Shown piece by piece: positions 1 through 5,050 of a stretch of 8,193 nucleotides of DNA. A model generated the notes under the pieces. The model did no database searches. It worked only from the letters and a program-made list of their open reading frames with translations, and had not been told where the DNA came from. Source of the DNA: an uncultured Eubacteriales bacterium (lineage in GTDB: Bacteria > Bacillota > Clostridia > Oscillospirales > CAG-272). Where the stretch lies: NCBI GenBank assembly GCA_934481515.1, contig CAKSPO010000058.1, positions 1-8,193 of the forward strand, read 5' to 3'. Position 1 is the first letter of the stretch. Every line of letters starts with the position of its first letter. The translations under genes and the position numbers were made by a program.

Positions 1-26
1 GAAGCCAAAAAAGATATCATGGCTTC
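1..26. repeat. Short inverted repeat at window edge
   Basis: GAAGCC at 1-6 is the reverse complement of GGCTTC at 21-26, with a 14-base A-rich spacer. It lies directly before the terminator stem. It may be the 3' untranslated end of a gene that stops before the window begins. No protein or tRNA can be read from it. Confidence 0.35.
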
Positions 27-29
27 GAA

Positions 30-60
30 CCCCCGAAATCTCACGATTTCGGGGGTTTTT
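30..60 (+). terminator. Rho-independent terminator of an upstream gene
   Basis: A perfect 11-bp stem pairs 30-40 (CCCCCGAAATC) with 45-55 around a TCAC loop, followed at once by five T residues at 56-60 and more T beyond. This is a textbook intrinsic terminator in the plus direction. The gene it ends lies outside the window. From here to the promoter at 172 the only structure seen is a weak 6-bp hairpin at 137-151 (TCTCCG-TTT-CGGAGA). Confidence 0.85.
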
Positions 61-171
61 CTCGCGTTTGCTCGCTCTCGACGGCATTTTATACATTTCG
101 GGATTTCAACTACCATTTTGTTGTTCCTCCAATAAATCTCCGTTTCGGAGAAATAATAAAATATCGCTCTG

Positions 172-200
172 TTGACTCTACCGTTAGTTTCATGTATAAT
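172..200 (+). promoter_or_regulatory. Sigma-A promoter of the regulator operon
   Basis: TTGACT at 172-177 and TATAAT at 195-200 are separated by 17 bases, which is close to the ideal sigma-A/sigma-70 promoter. The expected start point is about 207. The promoter sits inside the upstream part of the open frame of the first regulator, so the TTG at 172 cannot be the start codon. The ATG at 247 is. Confidence 0.87.
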
Positions 201-207
201 ATGGTCA

Positions 208-223
208 CAAGCTCCGGAACTTG
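208..223. promoter_or_regulatory. Candidate operator, 16-bp near-palindrome
   Basis: CAAGcTCCGGAaCTTG is an inverted repeat broken only at one symmetric pair of positions. It covers the predicted transcription start, just downstream of the -10 box and upstream of the ribosome binding site. Position and symmetry suit a repressor operator. The natural candidates are the two DNA-binding proteins encoded immediately downstream, acting by autoregulation. Binding is inferred; the palindrome is directly visible. Confidence 0.55.
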
Positions 224-246
224 AAATTTTTCGAGAGGTGAAAAAT

Positions 247-1110
247 ATGTACGAATGTAAGATTGCAGAAAAATTGGTGGAGCTCCGCACTTCAAAGGGA
301 GTAACACAAGAAGATGTGGCACAAAGCCTATCTATTTCAAATAAAACGGTGTCCAAATGGGAGAACGGTGCTTCGACACCCGACCTTCCTATGGTTATAG
401 AACTCGCAAAATATTATGGTGTCACCACTGACACGCTTCTCGGACTTTCCGAGGACAAAAAGCGAAGCACGACGGAAGAAATTCGCTCTTTGTTTGGAGG
501 GCTTGACCGCCGCGAATCGGTGCTGAAAGCATTTGAAGCGGTAAAAGCGCTTATTCCGGCTATGTATGGAACAGTTTCTAAATATAATGATGATGTTTAC
601 GACAGAGAGAATATTTTTCCGTCTGAGATATCACATTTTTACAGATCAAACATTTCACTCCATGAAATTTTCGAATTTGTAGCAAGCTCCGAAAACGTAA
701 ACGTAGCGGTAATGATGCTACGCAACAAAGCTGATTTTGCATGGATGAATGATCCGCGTAAGCAAGCAGAGATCGTAAAAATATTCAAATTCTTGTCGAG
801 TAAAGATTCTTTGTCTGTTCTTTATTATATTCACTCCACCGCTTGCTCTGAAAGCTTCACGGCAGACTATATCGCAAAGAACACGGGCGTAGTGGAAGAA
901 CGGGTTTGTGAAATCCTCGATGAATTCTGTTCCGTTGGTGCATGCCATTGGGTAACGGCGCACCTTGCTGAAGGAGATGTCAAAGTGTACGAGTGCCACG
1001 GTGACGGTCTTGTTCTGTCCTTGATTTCTTTGGCATTTGAAAGAATGTGCGGCAGAGAGTCCTATGAATACAACTTCAACGGAAGATGCAAAATGATCGG
1101 AGGTAAATAA
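247..1110 (+). CDS. XRE-type regulator with a C-terminal winged-helix-like domain (first of pair)
   Basis: This predicted cytoplasmic transcription regulator has 287 residues. The ATG at 247 is chosen because AGAGGTG lies at 234-240, six bases upstream, and the promoter at 172-200 rules out a longer start. Residues about 5-67 form a Cro/C1 helix-turn-helix (LTQ-like GVTQEDVAQSL, then NKTVSKWENG as recognition helix). Residues 70-180 are a mostly helical middle region that I do not recognise. Residues about 180-265 read like an ArsR/MarR-type winged helix: SVLYYIHS, then FTADYIAKNTGV, then RVCEILDEFCSVGAC, a wing, and a helix ending in LVLSLISLAF. The next gene starts 1 bp after its stop, so the two are co-transcribed. 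The protein is probably an autoregulator and a controller of the lost MATE gene downstream. No metal-binding CxC pair is evident, so an ArsR metal-sensing role is not supported. The coding sequence is AT-richer than the genes to the right, which suggests transfer. The winged-helix reading is from pattern, not a search. Confidence 0.8.
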   Translation: MYECKIAEKLVELRTSKGVTQEDVAQSLSISNKTVSKWENGASTPDLPMVIELAKYYGVTTDTLLGLSEDKKRSTTEEIRSLFGGLDRRESVLKAFEAVKALIPAMYGTVSKYNDDVYDRENIFPSEISHFYRSNISLHEIFEFVASSENVNVAVMMLRNKADFAWMNDPRKQAEIVKIFKFLSSKDSLSVLYYIHSTACSESFTADYIAKNTGVVEERVCEILDEFCSVGACHWVTAHLAEGDVKVYECHGDGLVLSLISLAFERMCGRESYEYNFNGRCKMIGGK

Positions 1111-1111
1111 G

Positions 1112-1939
1112 ATGAGTTTATCGGGTAATATCAAAAGATTGCGCCTTGAAAAGAATTTGACACAAGAGCAGCTTGCCGCAAAGCTTGGCGTATCGGCTCA
1201 AGCAGTATCCAAGTGGGAAACGAGCGAAACTTATCCCGACGGCGCGCTTCTTATTCCTCTCGCTAATGAGCTTGAGGTATCTCTTGACGAGCTTTTCGGG
1301 AATGAATTAGTTACGATGGCAGATATTTCGTCAAAAATCGTGAAATTGATTCATGCAACAAAAGCAACTGAGCGATTCAATGTTGCGCGTGATATCGGTT
1401 GGCAGATCGAGCGCGGTTTGTTTAACTGCCGTATGGAGATTGAAAAGAAATACGATCCGAGTGAAATCAAGAATCAGAAAAATGCATCCTACATTCTTGA
1501 CGATAACGGATTTACAATCGTATCCAACGGAAAAGAGCCTTTCTTCTCTGTATTTCCACAGCCGGCAGAAGGATACGGGCATTTTCTGAATGATAAGGAC
1601 GATCTGCAAAAGATTTTTGCGGCGCTGTCTCATACCAGCACAATGACAGCTTTGATCTATTTGTATCATAAAAACGAGAATTATGTTTTTGAGAGCGCAG
1701 TTCTTGAAAGAGATTGCGAGATTGCAAATGATCAGATCAACGCGGTAATAGAGGATCTGTTGACGCTGAAGTTAATATGGAAACAGGAGCTTACAATTAA
1801 TGGTGAAAGCCGCGTTCTGTATTATTCTCGACCCAGCCACAAATTGCTTGCCGTATTGTTGATGACAAGAGAAATTGGCTATAAGGGAGCATATAGTTTA
1901 CAATCACATATCAGAAATACGCCGTTTATCAAAGAATAA
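1112..1939 (+). CDS. XRE-type regulator with a C-terminal winged-helix-like domain (second of pair)
   Basis: This 275-residue paralogue has the same layout as the preceding gene. GGAGG at 1099-1103 lies inside the end of that gene, eight bases before the ATG at 1112, so translation is probably coupled. Residues 3-63 are a Cro/C1 helix-turn-helix (NLTQEQLAAKLGV, AQAVSKWETSETYPD). Residues 64-165 are of unknown fold, with a possible sensor strand region around SYILDDNGFTIVSNG. Residues about 165-255 resemble a winged helix: TALIYLYHK, VLERDCEIANDQINAVIEDLLTLKLIW with a following wing, then HKLLAVLLM. The last 20 residues (GYKGAYSLQSH...RNTPF) form a tail absent from the first regulator but kept in a diverged relic at 2609-2704, so the tail is probably functional. 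A likely role is a DNA-binding partner or heterodimer of the first regulator, with an unknown ligand. The coding sequence is AT-rich compared with the right half of the window. Confidence 0.8.
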   Translation: MSLSGNIKRLRLEKNLTQEQLAAKLGVSAQAVSKWETSETYPDGALLIPLANELEVSLDELFGNELVTMADISSKIVKLIHATKATERFNVARDIGWQIERGLFNCRMEIEKKYDPSEIKNQKNASYILDDNGFTIVSNGKEPFFSVFPQPAEGYGHFLNDKDDLQKIFAALSHTSTMTALIYLYHKNENYVFESAVLERDCEIANDQINAVIEDLLTLKLIWKQELTINGESRVLYYSRPSHKLLAVLLMTREIGYKGAYSLQSHIRNTPFIKE

Positions 1940-1946
1940 ACTGCAC

Positions 1947-1978
1947 CGCAGAGAGTGACCGTTTGGTTGCTCTCTGCG
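1947..1978 (+). terminator. Stem-loop just after the regulator operon
   Basis: A 9-bp perfect stem (CGCAGAGAG at 1947-1955 with 1970-1978) extends inward through two G-T pairs and three more pairs to a GTTT loop. It begins eight bases after the stop codon. No proper T-run follows (ATATGTTTAG), so it may be a leaky terminator or an mRNA-stabilising hairpin, with the second hairpin at 2048 as the real terminator. Confidence 0.5.
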
Positions 1979-2047
1979 ATATGTTTAGTAGTCTAATTCA
2001 AAATTCGTTTTTTTGTTTACTGCGATGTATTATTTGCACCATTAAAA

Positions 2048-2085
2048 AGCAAAACACCACGGAAGGAAATCCGTGGTGTTTTGCT
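2048..2085. terminator. Long perfect hairpin, probable bidirectional terminator
   Basis: A perfect 16-bp stem pairs 2048-2063 with 2070-2085 around a 6-base loop. The stem has AAAA on the 5' arm and TTTT on the 3' arm outside a GC-rich core (CACCACGG/CCGTGGTG). This is the form of an intrinsic terminator that works from either side. It separates the regulator operon from the MATE relic and the debris beyond. Confidence 0.72.
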
Positions 2086-2133
2086 GTAAGGGCTGCTTAT
2101 TCGGTTGTAACTATTTTACCGCTAATTTTGCAC

Positions 2134-2330
2134 GCCTTCAGATCCATGTTGCTGTTTGCTATCCCTATGATTTTGGGGGATTTGCTTCAGCAGTGCTATA
2201 ATATTGCCGACACTCTGATCGTTGGGCAAAGTCTCGGGCGGAATGCCCTTGCGGCGGTGGGTTCATCCTTTACGCTGATGACCTTTCTGACTTCCGTTAT
2301 CCTCGGTCTGTGCATGGGAAGCGGCGCTCT
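2134..2330 (+). pseudogene. MATE-family multidrug efflux transporter, fragment from the N-terminal region
   Basis: In the plus frame the peptide from FRSMLLFAIPM through DLLQQCYNIADTLIVG and LAAVGSSFTLMTFLTSVILG to MGSGAL matches the first two membrane helices of MATE (NorM/DinF-like) cation or drug/sodium antiporters. Such proteins are usually about 450 residues, and only about 65 residues remain. The 5' end is missing: sequence before 2134 is unrelated and there is no start codon with a ribosome binding site. The 3' end stops abruptly at 2330, where an IS3-type terminus starting TGAACAGG begins. The gene follows the two regulators, which suggests that they once controlled this exporter. It cannot make a working transporter. 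The family call rests on the conserved LxQxxYNIADTLIVG and ALAAVG pattern. Confidence 0.78.
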
Positions 2331-2610
2331 TGAACAGGTTCCACCTTTCCGACCACCATAATACGGAGTCGGCAGTTGGGACCTTCTTTTTATATGTTTT
2401 CAGACTCCGTTTCAAATTGAAGCGGAGGTTTCATGTTTCATTTTCTGTGCGGACGCTCTTCATTGAAAAAATGAAGATATTCTTTTGACGCTGCTTTCAA
2501 TTCGAGCGGCATTTGATAAAGGCAGCGATACATCGCTTCGCTTTTCGGAACATGAAACAATGATTCGCATACCGAATGATCATAAGAATCTCCCGGAGTC
2601 GGGAATGATT
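2331..2610 (-). mobile_element. Truncated IS3-family insertion sequence
   Basis: One end of an insertion sequence remains. It begins at 2331 with TGAACAGGTTCCACC, exactly where the MATE similarity stops; a TG at the tip is usual for IS3-family termini. It continues through about 60 non-coding bases into the 3' end of a transposase on the minus strand. The inner end, near 2609-2611, is cut and joined to regulator-relic sequence. No matching inverted terminus (expected to end CCTGTTCA) is seen up to 2990, so more than half of the element is gone. Confidence 0.7.
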
Positions 2611-2611
2611 G
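2390..2611 (-). pseudogene. IS3-family transposase, C-terminal relic with a nonsense codon
   Basis: Read on the minus strand, the peptide has the DDE integrase-core C-terminus typical of IS3 transposases (OrfB). It runs QSFPTPGDSYDHSVCESLF, with the catalytic Glu in the CES motif, then K.E..YR, then ELKAASKEYLHFFNEERPH. The usual SRPG-PYDNxVxESFF and EYIxFYNEERPH patterns are plain. An in-frame TGA at 2438-2440 interrupts the end. The frame then continues NMKPPLQFE, as in the normal family C-terminus, to a natural stop at 2390-2392. The N-terminal integrase part with the two Asp residues, and OrfA, are missing because the element is cut near 2611. It cannot be active. Confidence 0.78.
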
Positions 2612-2704
2612 CCGGCGCTGTTTCTGATTGCACGGGAGACCGGATATAAAGGCGCGTATTCCCTGCAATCGCATTGCAGAAGAACGCCCTTCCTCCGGGA
2701 GTAA
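2609..2704 (+). pseudogene. C-terminal relic of a second copy of the winged-helix regulator
   Basis: The plus frame ending at the TAA of 2702-2704 reads LPALFLIARETGYKGAYSL and continues QSHCRRTPFLRE. It matches the end of the intact regulator at 1112-1939 (LLAVLLMTREIGYKGAYSL, then QSHIRNTPFIKE) with 18 of 23 residues identical from the Arg-Glu onward. The codons are strongly diverged and GC-richer, so this is not a recent duplicate. It looks like the remains of a native paralogue. Upstream, homology ends at 2609, at the join with the IS fragment, with a TGA at 2606-2608. Everything before the last helix is lost, so it is non-functional. Confidence 0.78.
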
Positions 2705-2730
2705 AAAATCCGCCTTTCCTTCCGAAAAGT

Positions 2731-2763
2731 CCGCCGCTTCAATGAATCCTGCGGCGGTTTCTT
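2731..2763 (+). terminator. Terminator-like hairpin after the regulator relic
   Basis: CCGCCGC at 2731-2737 pairs with GCGGCGG at 2751-2757 around a 13-base loop, followed by TTTCTT. It lies 27 bases after the relic's stop codon, where the terminator of the lost gene would be expected. From here to 2888 I see no gene or other convincing structure. Confidence 0.55.
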
Positions 2764-2888
2764 CCCGTTGCCGCCGTGGGATTCTCTCCGGCATGCCGCA
2801 AAAAAAACGGGAGCCTCCAGACGGTATTTCCCGCATCAATGGGTGTTTCCGGTTTCTTTTTTTCGCAACAGAAATCGTGATTCCGGTG

Positions 2889-2930
2889 CAAAAAATCAAC
2901 CGTCCGTTGATTTTTGTGTCTTTATTTTTT
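2889..2930 (+). terminator. AT-rich hairpin with T-run
   Basis: AAAAATCAAC at 2891-2900 pairs with GTTGATTTTT at 2906-2915 (10 bp, 5-base loop). T-rich sequence including six Ts follows up to 2930. It may end transcription coming from the left before the dehydratase promoter. The low GC content of the stem makes it a weak terminator. Confidence 0.5.
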
Positions 2931-2939
2931 CAATTTGTA

Positions 2940-2968
2940 TTTACGGTATGATGATTTTGTGATATAAT
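2940..2968 (+). promoter_or_regulatory. Promoter of the HTH-serine dehydratase gene
   Basis: TATAAT at 2963-2968 is preceded, 17 bases upstream, by TTTACG at 2940-2945 (four of six to TTGACA). The start of transcription would be near 2975. The ATG at 2967-2969 overlaps the -10 box and so cannot be the start codon of the next gene. Confidence 0.68.
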
Positions 2969-2990
2969 GAAAAAAAGCGGGGTGATTGGG

Positions 2991-4412
2991 TTGACTGACA
3001 TCGGCAGCCGTATTTGCGCACTGCGCAAAAAATCGGGGCTTACGCAAAAGGAATTGGCAAAAAAGCTGAACGTAACACTGCAGGCGGTCTCAAAATGGGA
3101 AAGCGGCATTTCCGAGCCGAGCGCCGAACATATCTGCTCTCTGTACCGGCAATTCGGCGCACCGCTATTCGAGCAGCCGGAAGGCAAGCCCGCCCCTCCA
3201 AACCGGAACCGCCCTTACATGGCAAGCATCAAGGAGCTTTATAAGATCGGAAGAGGTCCTTCCAGCTCCCACACCATCGGACCCGAGCGTGCCTGCCGGA
3301 TCATCAATGACCGCTATCCGGATGCCGACCGCGTCCGGGTGGTTCTGTTCGGCTCTCTGGCAAAAACCGGAAAAGGGCACGGAACAGACCGGGTCATCGC
3401 CGAAACACTCCGGGCAAAACAGGCGGACGTCGTCTTTGACCACACCGCGGAAGTTCCCCACCCCAACACGCTCCGCTTTTCCGTTTATGAAAAGGGTATG
3501 CCAGTCGGAGAGCATGAAGCGCTCAGCATCGGCGGCGGAGATATCGTTTTTGACGGGAATCTCGTCAACCAGAGCAAAAAGGTATACGGGGAAAACGATT
3601 TTTCGGAAATCAAAAAATACTGCAAGGCAAACCGGCTTTCCCTGTGGGAATACGCGGAGCAAAAAGAGGAACAGCTCTGGCAGTTTCTGAAGACCGTCTG
3701 GGAGCAGATGGTGGCATCCATCCAGAACGGTCTGGAGGACAGCGGCATCCTGCCCAGCGGGCTGAACGTTCACAAAAAAGCAAAGCAGCTGTTTCAGTCC
3801 GAGCACATGGATGAGTCCCCCGAAACAAGGGAAAACCGCCTGATCTGCGCGTACGCCTTCGCGGTCAGTGAGCAGAACGCCTCGGCACAGACCATCGTCA
3901 CAGCGCCGACCTGCGGAGCGGCAGGTGTTTTGCCGGCAGTCCTGTACTACGAACAGCAGAAGCATCATTATCCGGACGAAAAAATCTACCGCGCGCTGGC
4001 AACCGCCGGAATCATCGGAAACATTATCAAAACCAATGCCTCCATTTCCGGCGCGGAATGCGGCTGTCAGGCAGAAATCGGCTCCGCCTGCGCGATGGCG
4101 GCAGCGGCGCTCGGTGAACTGTTCGACCTGAATATGGATAAGATCGAATATGCTGCGGAAATTGCGCTGGAGCATCATCTGGGGCTGACCTGTGACCCGG
4201 TCTGCGGATTGGTTCAGATCCCCTGCATCGAACGGAACGCAGTGGCTGCAATGCGGGCAATCAACGCGGTGACCCTGGCAAACCTTTTGTGGCAAACACG
4301 AAAAATTTCCTTTGATAACATTGTAAAAACAATGAAGGAAACCGGAAATGACCTGCGCCTGCCCTACCGGGAGACCGCAGAGGGCGGTCTTGCAAAAAAT
4401 TATCATCCGTAA
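2991..4412 (+). CDS. sdaA: L-serine ammonia-lyase (Fe-S, single chain) with an N-terminal XRE HTH fusion
   Basis: It deaminates L-serine to pyruvate and ammonia with a labile [4Fe-4S] cluster, in the cytoplasm. I choose the TTG at 2991 (473 residues) because GGGGTG at 2979-2984 precedes it by six bases and the earlier ATG overlaps the -10 box. Residues 3-62 are a Cro/C1 helix-turn-helix (GLTQKELAKKLNV, LQAVSKWESG). A Pro-rich linker follows to residue 76. The beta domain begins at MASIKELYKIG (77) with SSSHT at 91-95, GKGHGTD at 127-133 and SIGGGDIVFDG at 179-189. The alpha domain has APTCGAAG (305-312), NASISGAECGC and the cluster cysteines C359, C401 and C412, whose spacing of 42 and 11 matches characterised enzymes. 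The lyase part, about 397 residues, is somewhat shorter than E. coli SdaA (454). The tail ends GGLAKNYHP with no C-terminal Cys, unlike enzymes with a tail-in-mouth Cys ligand. No ribosome binding site precedes the internal ATG at 3219, so the fusion looks genuine. It may self-regulate or moonlight on DNA. The gene stands alone with its own promoter and terminator. Confidence 0.93.
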   Translation: MTDIGSRICALRKKSGLTQKELAKKLNVTLQAVSKWESGISEPSAEHICSLYRQFGAPLFEQPEGKPAPPNRNRPYMASIKELYKIGRGPSSSHTIGPERACRIINDRYPDADRVRVVLFGSLAKTGKGHGTDRVIAETLRAKQADVVFDHTAEVPHPNTLRFSVYEKGMPVGEHEALSIGGGDIVFDGNLVNQSKKVYGENDFSEIKKYCKANRLSLWEYAEQKEEQLWQFLKTVWEQMVASIQNGLEDSGILPSGLNVHKKAKQLFQSEHMDESPETRENRLICAYAFAVSEQNASAQTIVTAPTCGAAGVLPAVLYYEQQKHHYPDEKIYRALATAGIIGNIIKTNASISGAECGCQAEIGSACAMAAAALGELFDLNMDKIEYAAEIALEHHLGLTCDPVCGLVQIPCIERNAVAAMRAINAVTLANLLWQTRKISFDNIVKTMKETGNDLRLPYRETAEGGLAKNYHP

Positions 4413-4455
4413 ACAATCATCGACACTCCGTCGGGATTTTTCGGAACACCTCGGG

Positions 4456-4489
4456 AGCGGGACTGCAAAGAAAAGCGGTCCCGCTTTTT
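4456..4489 (+). terminator. Rho-independent terminator of the serine dehydratase gene
   Basis: AGCGGGACTGC at 4456-4466 pairs with GCGGTCCCGCT at 4475-4485 (11 pairs, one G-T) around an 8-base A-rich loop. Five Ts at 4485-4489 follow. It begins 43 bases after the stop codon. Confidence 0.88.
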
Positions 4490-4509
4490 GACCTTTCCCC
4501 GCCCCCACG

Positions 4510-4826
4510 GTTTGTCGGTGAGAACCGGGGCGCTTATGTAACGCCGGAAAAACTGTTTTTCCTTGCGGTATTTTCAAACTCCGGTTTGACGTTCTTTCTG
4601 ACATTGCAAAACAAAACTTTTTCATCCCGTTTCGGCTCCCGCCGAACGAACAGATTCCTTCTGCACATTACGCCGCCGTCTCCCGTCAAACGTCGGAATG
4701 CCCTCTCCCGCGGTAAGAAACGGGCGTTGCCCGCGCAGGGTCTGCCCGCCCGCTTCCAAGGGATTTAAACAAACTTTCCGGCGGCATTTCCCCCGCCGGA
4801 ATTGTTTTTCTTTTGTGATACAATTT
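4510..4826 (+). repeat. Diverged solitary copy of the 342-bp repeat family
   Basis: This gene-free stretch aligns piecewise with the tandem repeats at 7101-8193. Shared blocks are TGTAACGCCGGAAAA near 4537 followed by TTGCGGTATTTTC, CTGCACATTACG near 4660, CCGTCAAACGTCGGAATGCC near 4683, CCCGCCCGCTTC near 4745, TTCCGGCGGCATT near 4776 and a T-rich TTTGTGATA end near 4811. The order is the same but substitutions and small indels are many, so it is an old copy. It lies on the other side of the glycosidase from the array, in the same orientation. The short open frames across it have no family resemblance. Confidence 0.65.
4776..4814 (+). terminator. GC-rich hairpin with T-rich tail inside the old repeat
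   Basis: TTCCGGCGG at 4776-4784 pairs with CCGCCGGAA at 4793-4801 around an 8-base loop. ATTGTTTTTCTTTT follows on the plus strand. It could terminate transcription from the left. On the minus strand the tail (AGTTTGTTTAAA) is weaker, but it might also stop read-through from the glycosidase gene, whose own 3' end shows no strong terminator. Confidence 0.5.
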
Positions 4827-4828
4827 GT

Positions 4829-5002
4829 CGCCTGTGGAAAAGCAGGACTTTTTCCACAGGCGATTGTTGAAAAGTTTTCCACAGTGTCAACAGAGGTTTT
4901 GTCGGAAAAAGACGGTTTCCGGGCTTTTTCCTATAGTTTTCCGCAGAATCCACAGAGTTTTCCACAGAAAAGCCGAATTGTGCCGTTTTTCCCTGTGGAA
5001 AC
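4829..5002. promoter_or_regulatory. Cluster of DnaA-box-like TTTTCCACA motifs
   Basis: Four exact TTTTCCACA copies lie at 4833-4841 (minus), 4850-4858, 4875-4883 and 4958-4966. There are near copies at 4937-4945 (TTTTCCGCA), 4946-4954 (GAATCCACA) and 4994-5002 (minus, GTTTCCACA). TTTTCCACA differs by one base from the TTATCCACA DnaA box and is used as a DnaA box in some bacteria. The first two copies form a 13-bp perfect inverted repeat (4829-4841 with 4850-4862, 8-base spacer). No dnaA, dnaN or other replication gene is next to it. It may be a DnaA-titrating or regulatory site rather than the origin. The function is inferred. Confidence 0.5.
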
Positions 5003-5050
5003 CCGATTCCCGAAAAAATCTCCGTTTTTCACAAAAATACCGCTTTCCGG

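Noticed and set aside
1..60. tRNA 3' end on the minus strand (GGGGGTTCGAAGCC resembles a T arm)
   Set aside because: No acceptor, D or anticodon arms can be built. The stem and T-run at 30-60 are better explained as a terminator.
172..246. Longer start (TTG at 172) for the first regulator
   Set aside because: It coincides with the -35 box of a strong promoter and has no ribosome binding site, while the ATG at 247 has AGAGGTG at ideal spacing.
2438..2899. A 153-residue intact minus-strand protein
   Set aside because: Only the part from 2611 downward resembles a transposase. The upstream part is antisense to the regulator relic and to intergenic sequence, so the full frame is accidental.
2628..2962. 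Small plus-strand open frames of 107 and 64 residues between the relic and the dehydratase promoter
   Set aside because: They are out of frame with the relic, cross terminator hairpins, and have no ribosome binding site or recognisable content.
3165..4625. 486-residue minus-strand open frame opposite the serine dehydratase gene
   Set aside because: It is antisense to a gene with clear family motifs, has Cys- and Arg-rich low-sense sequence, runs through the terminator, and shows no domain resemblance.
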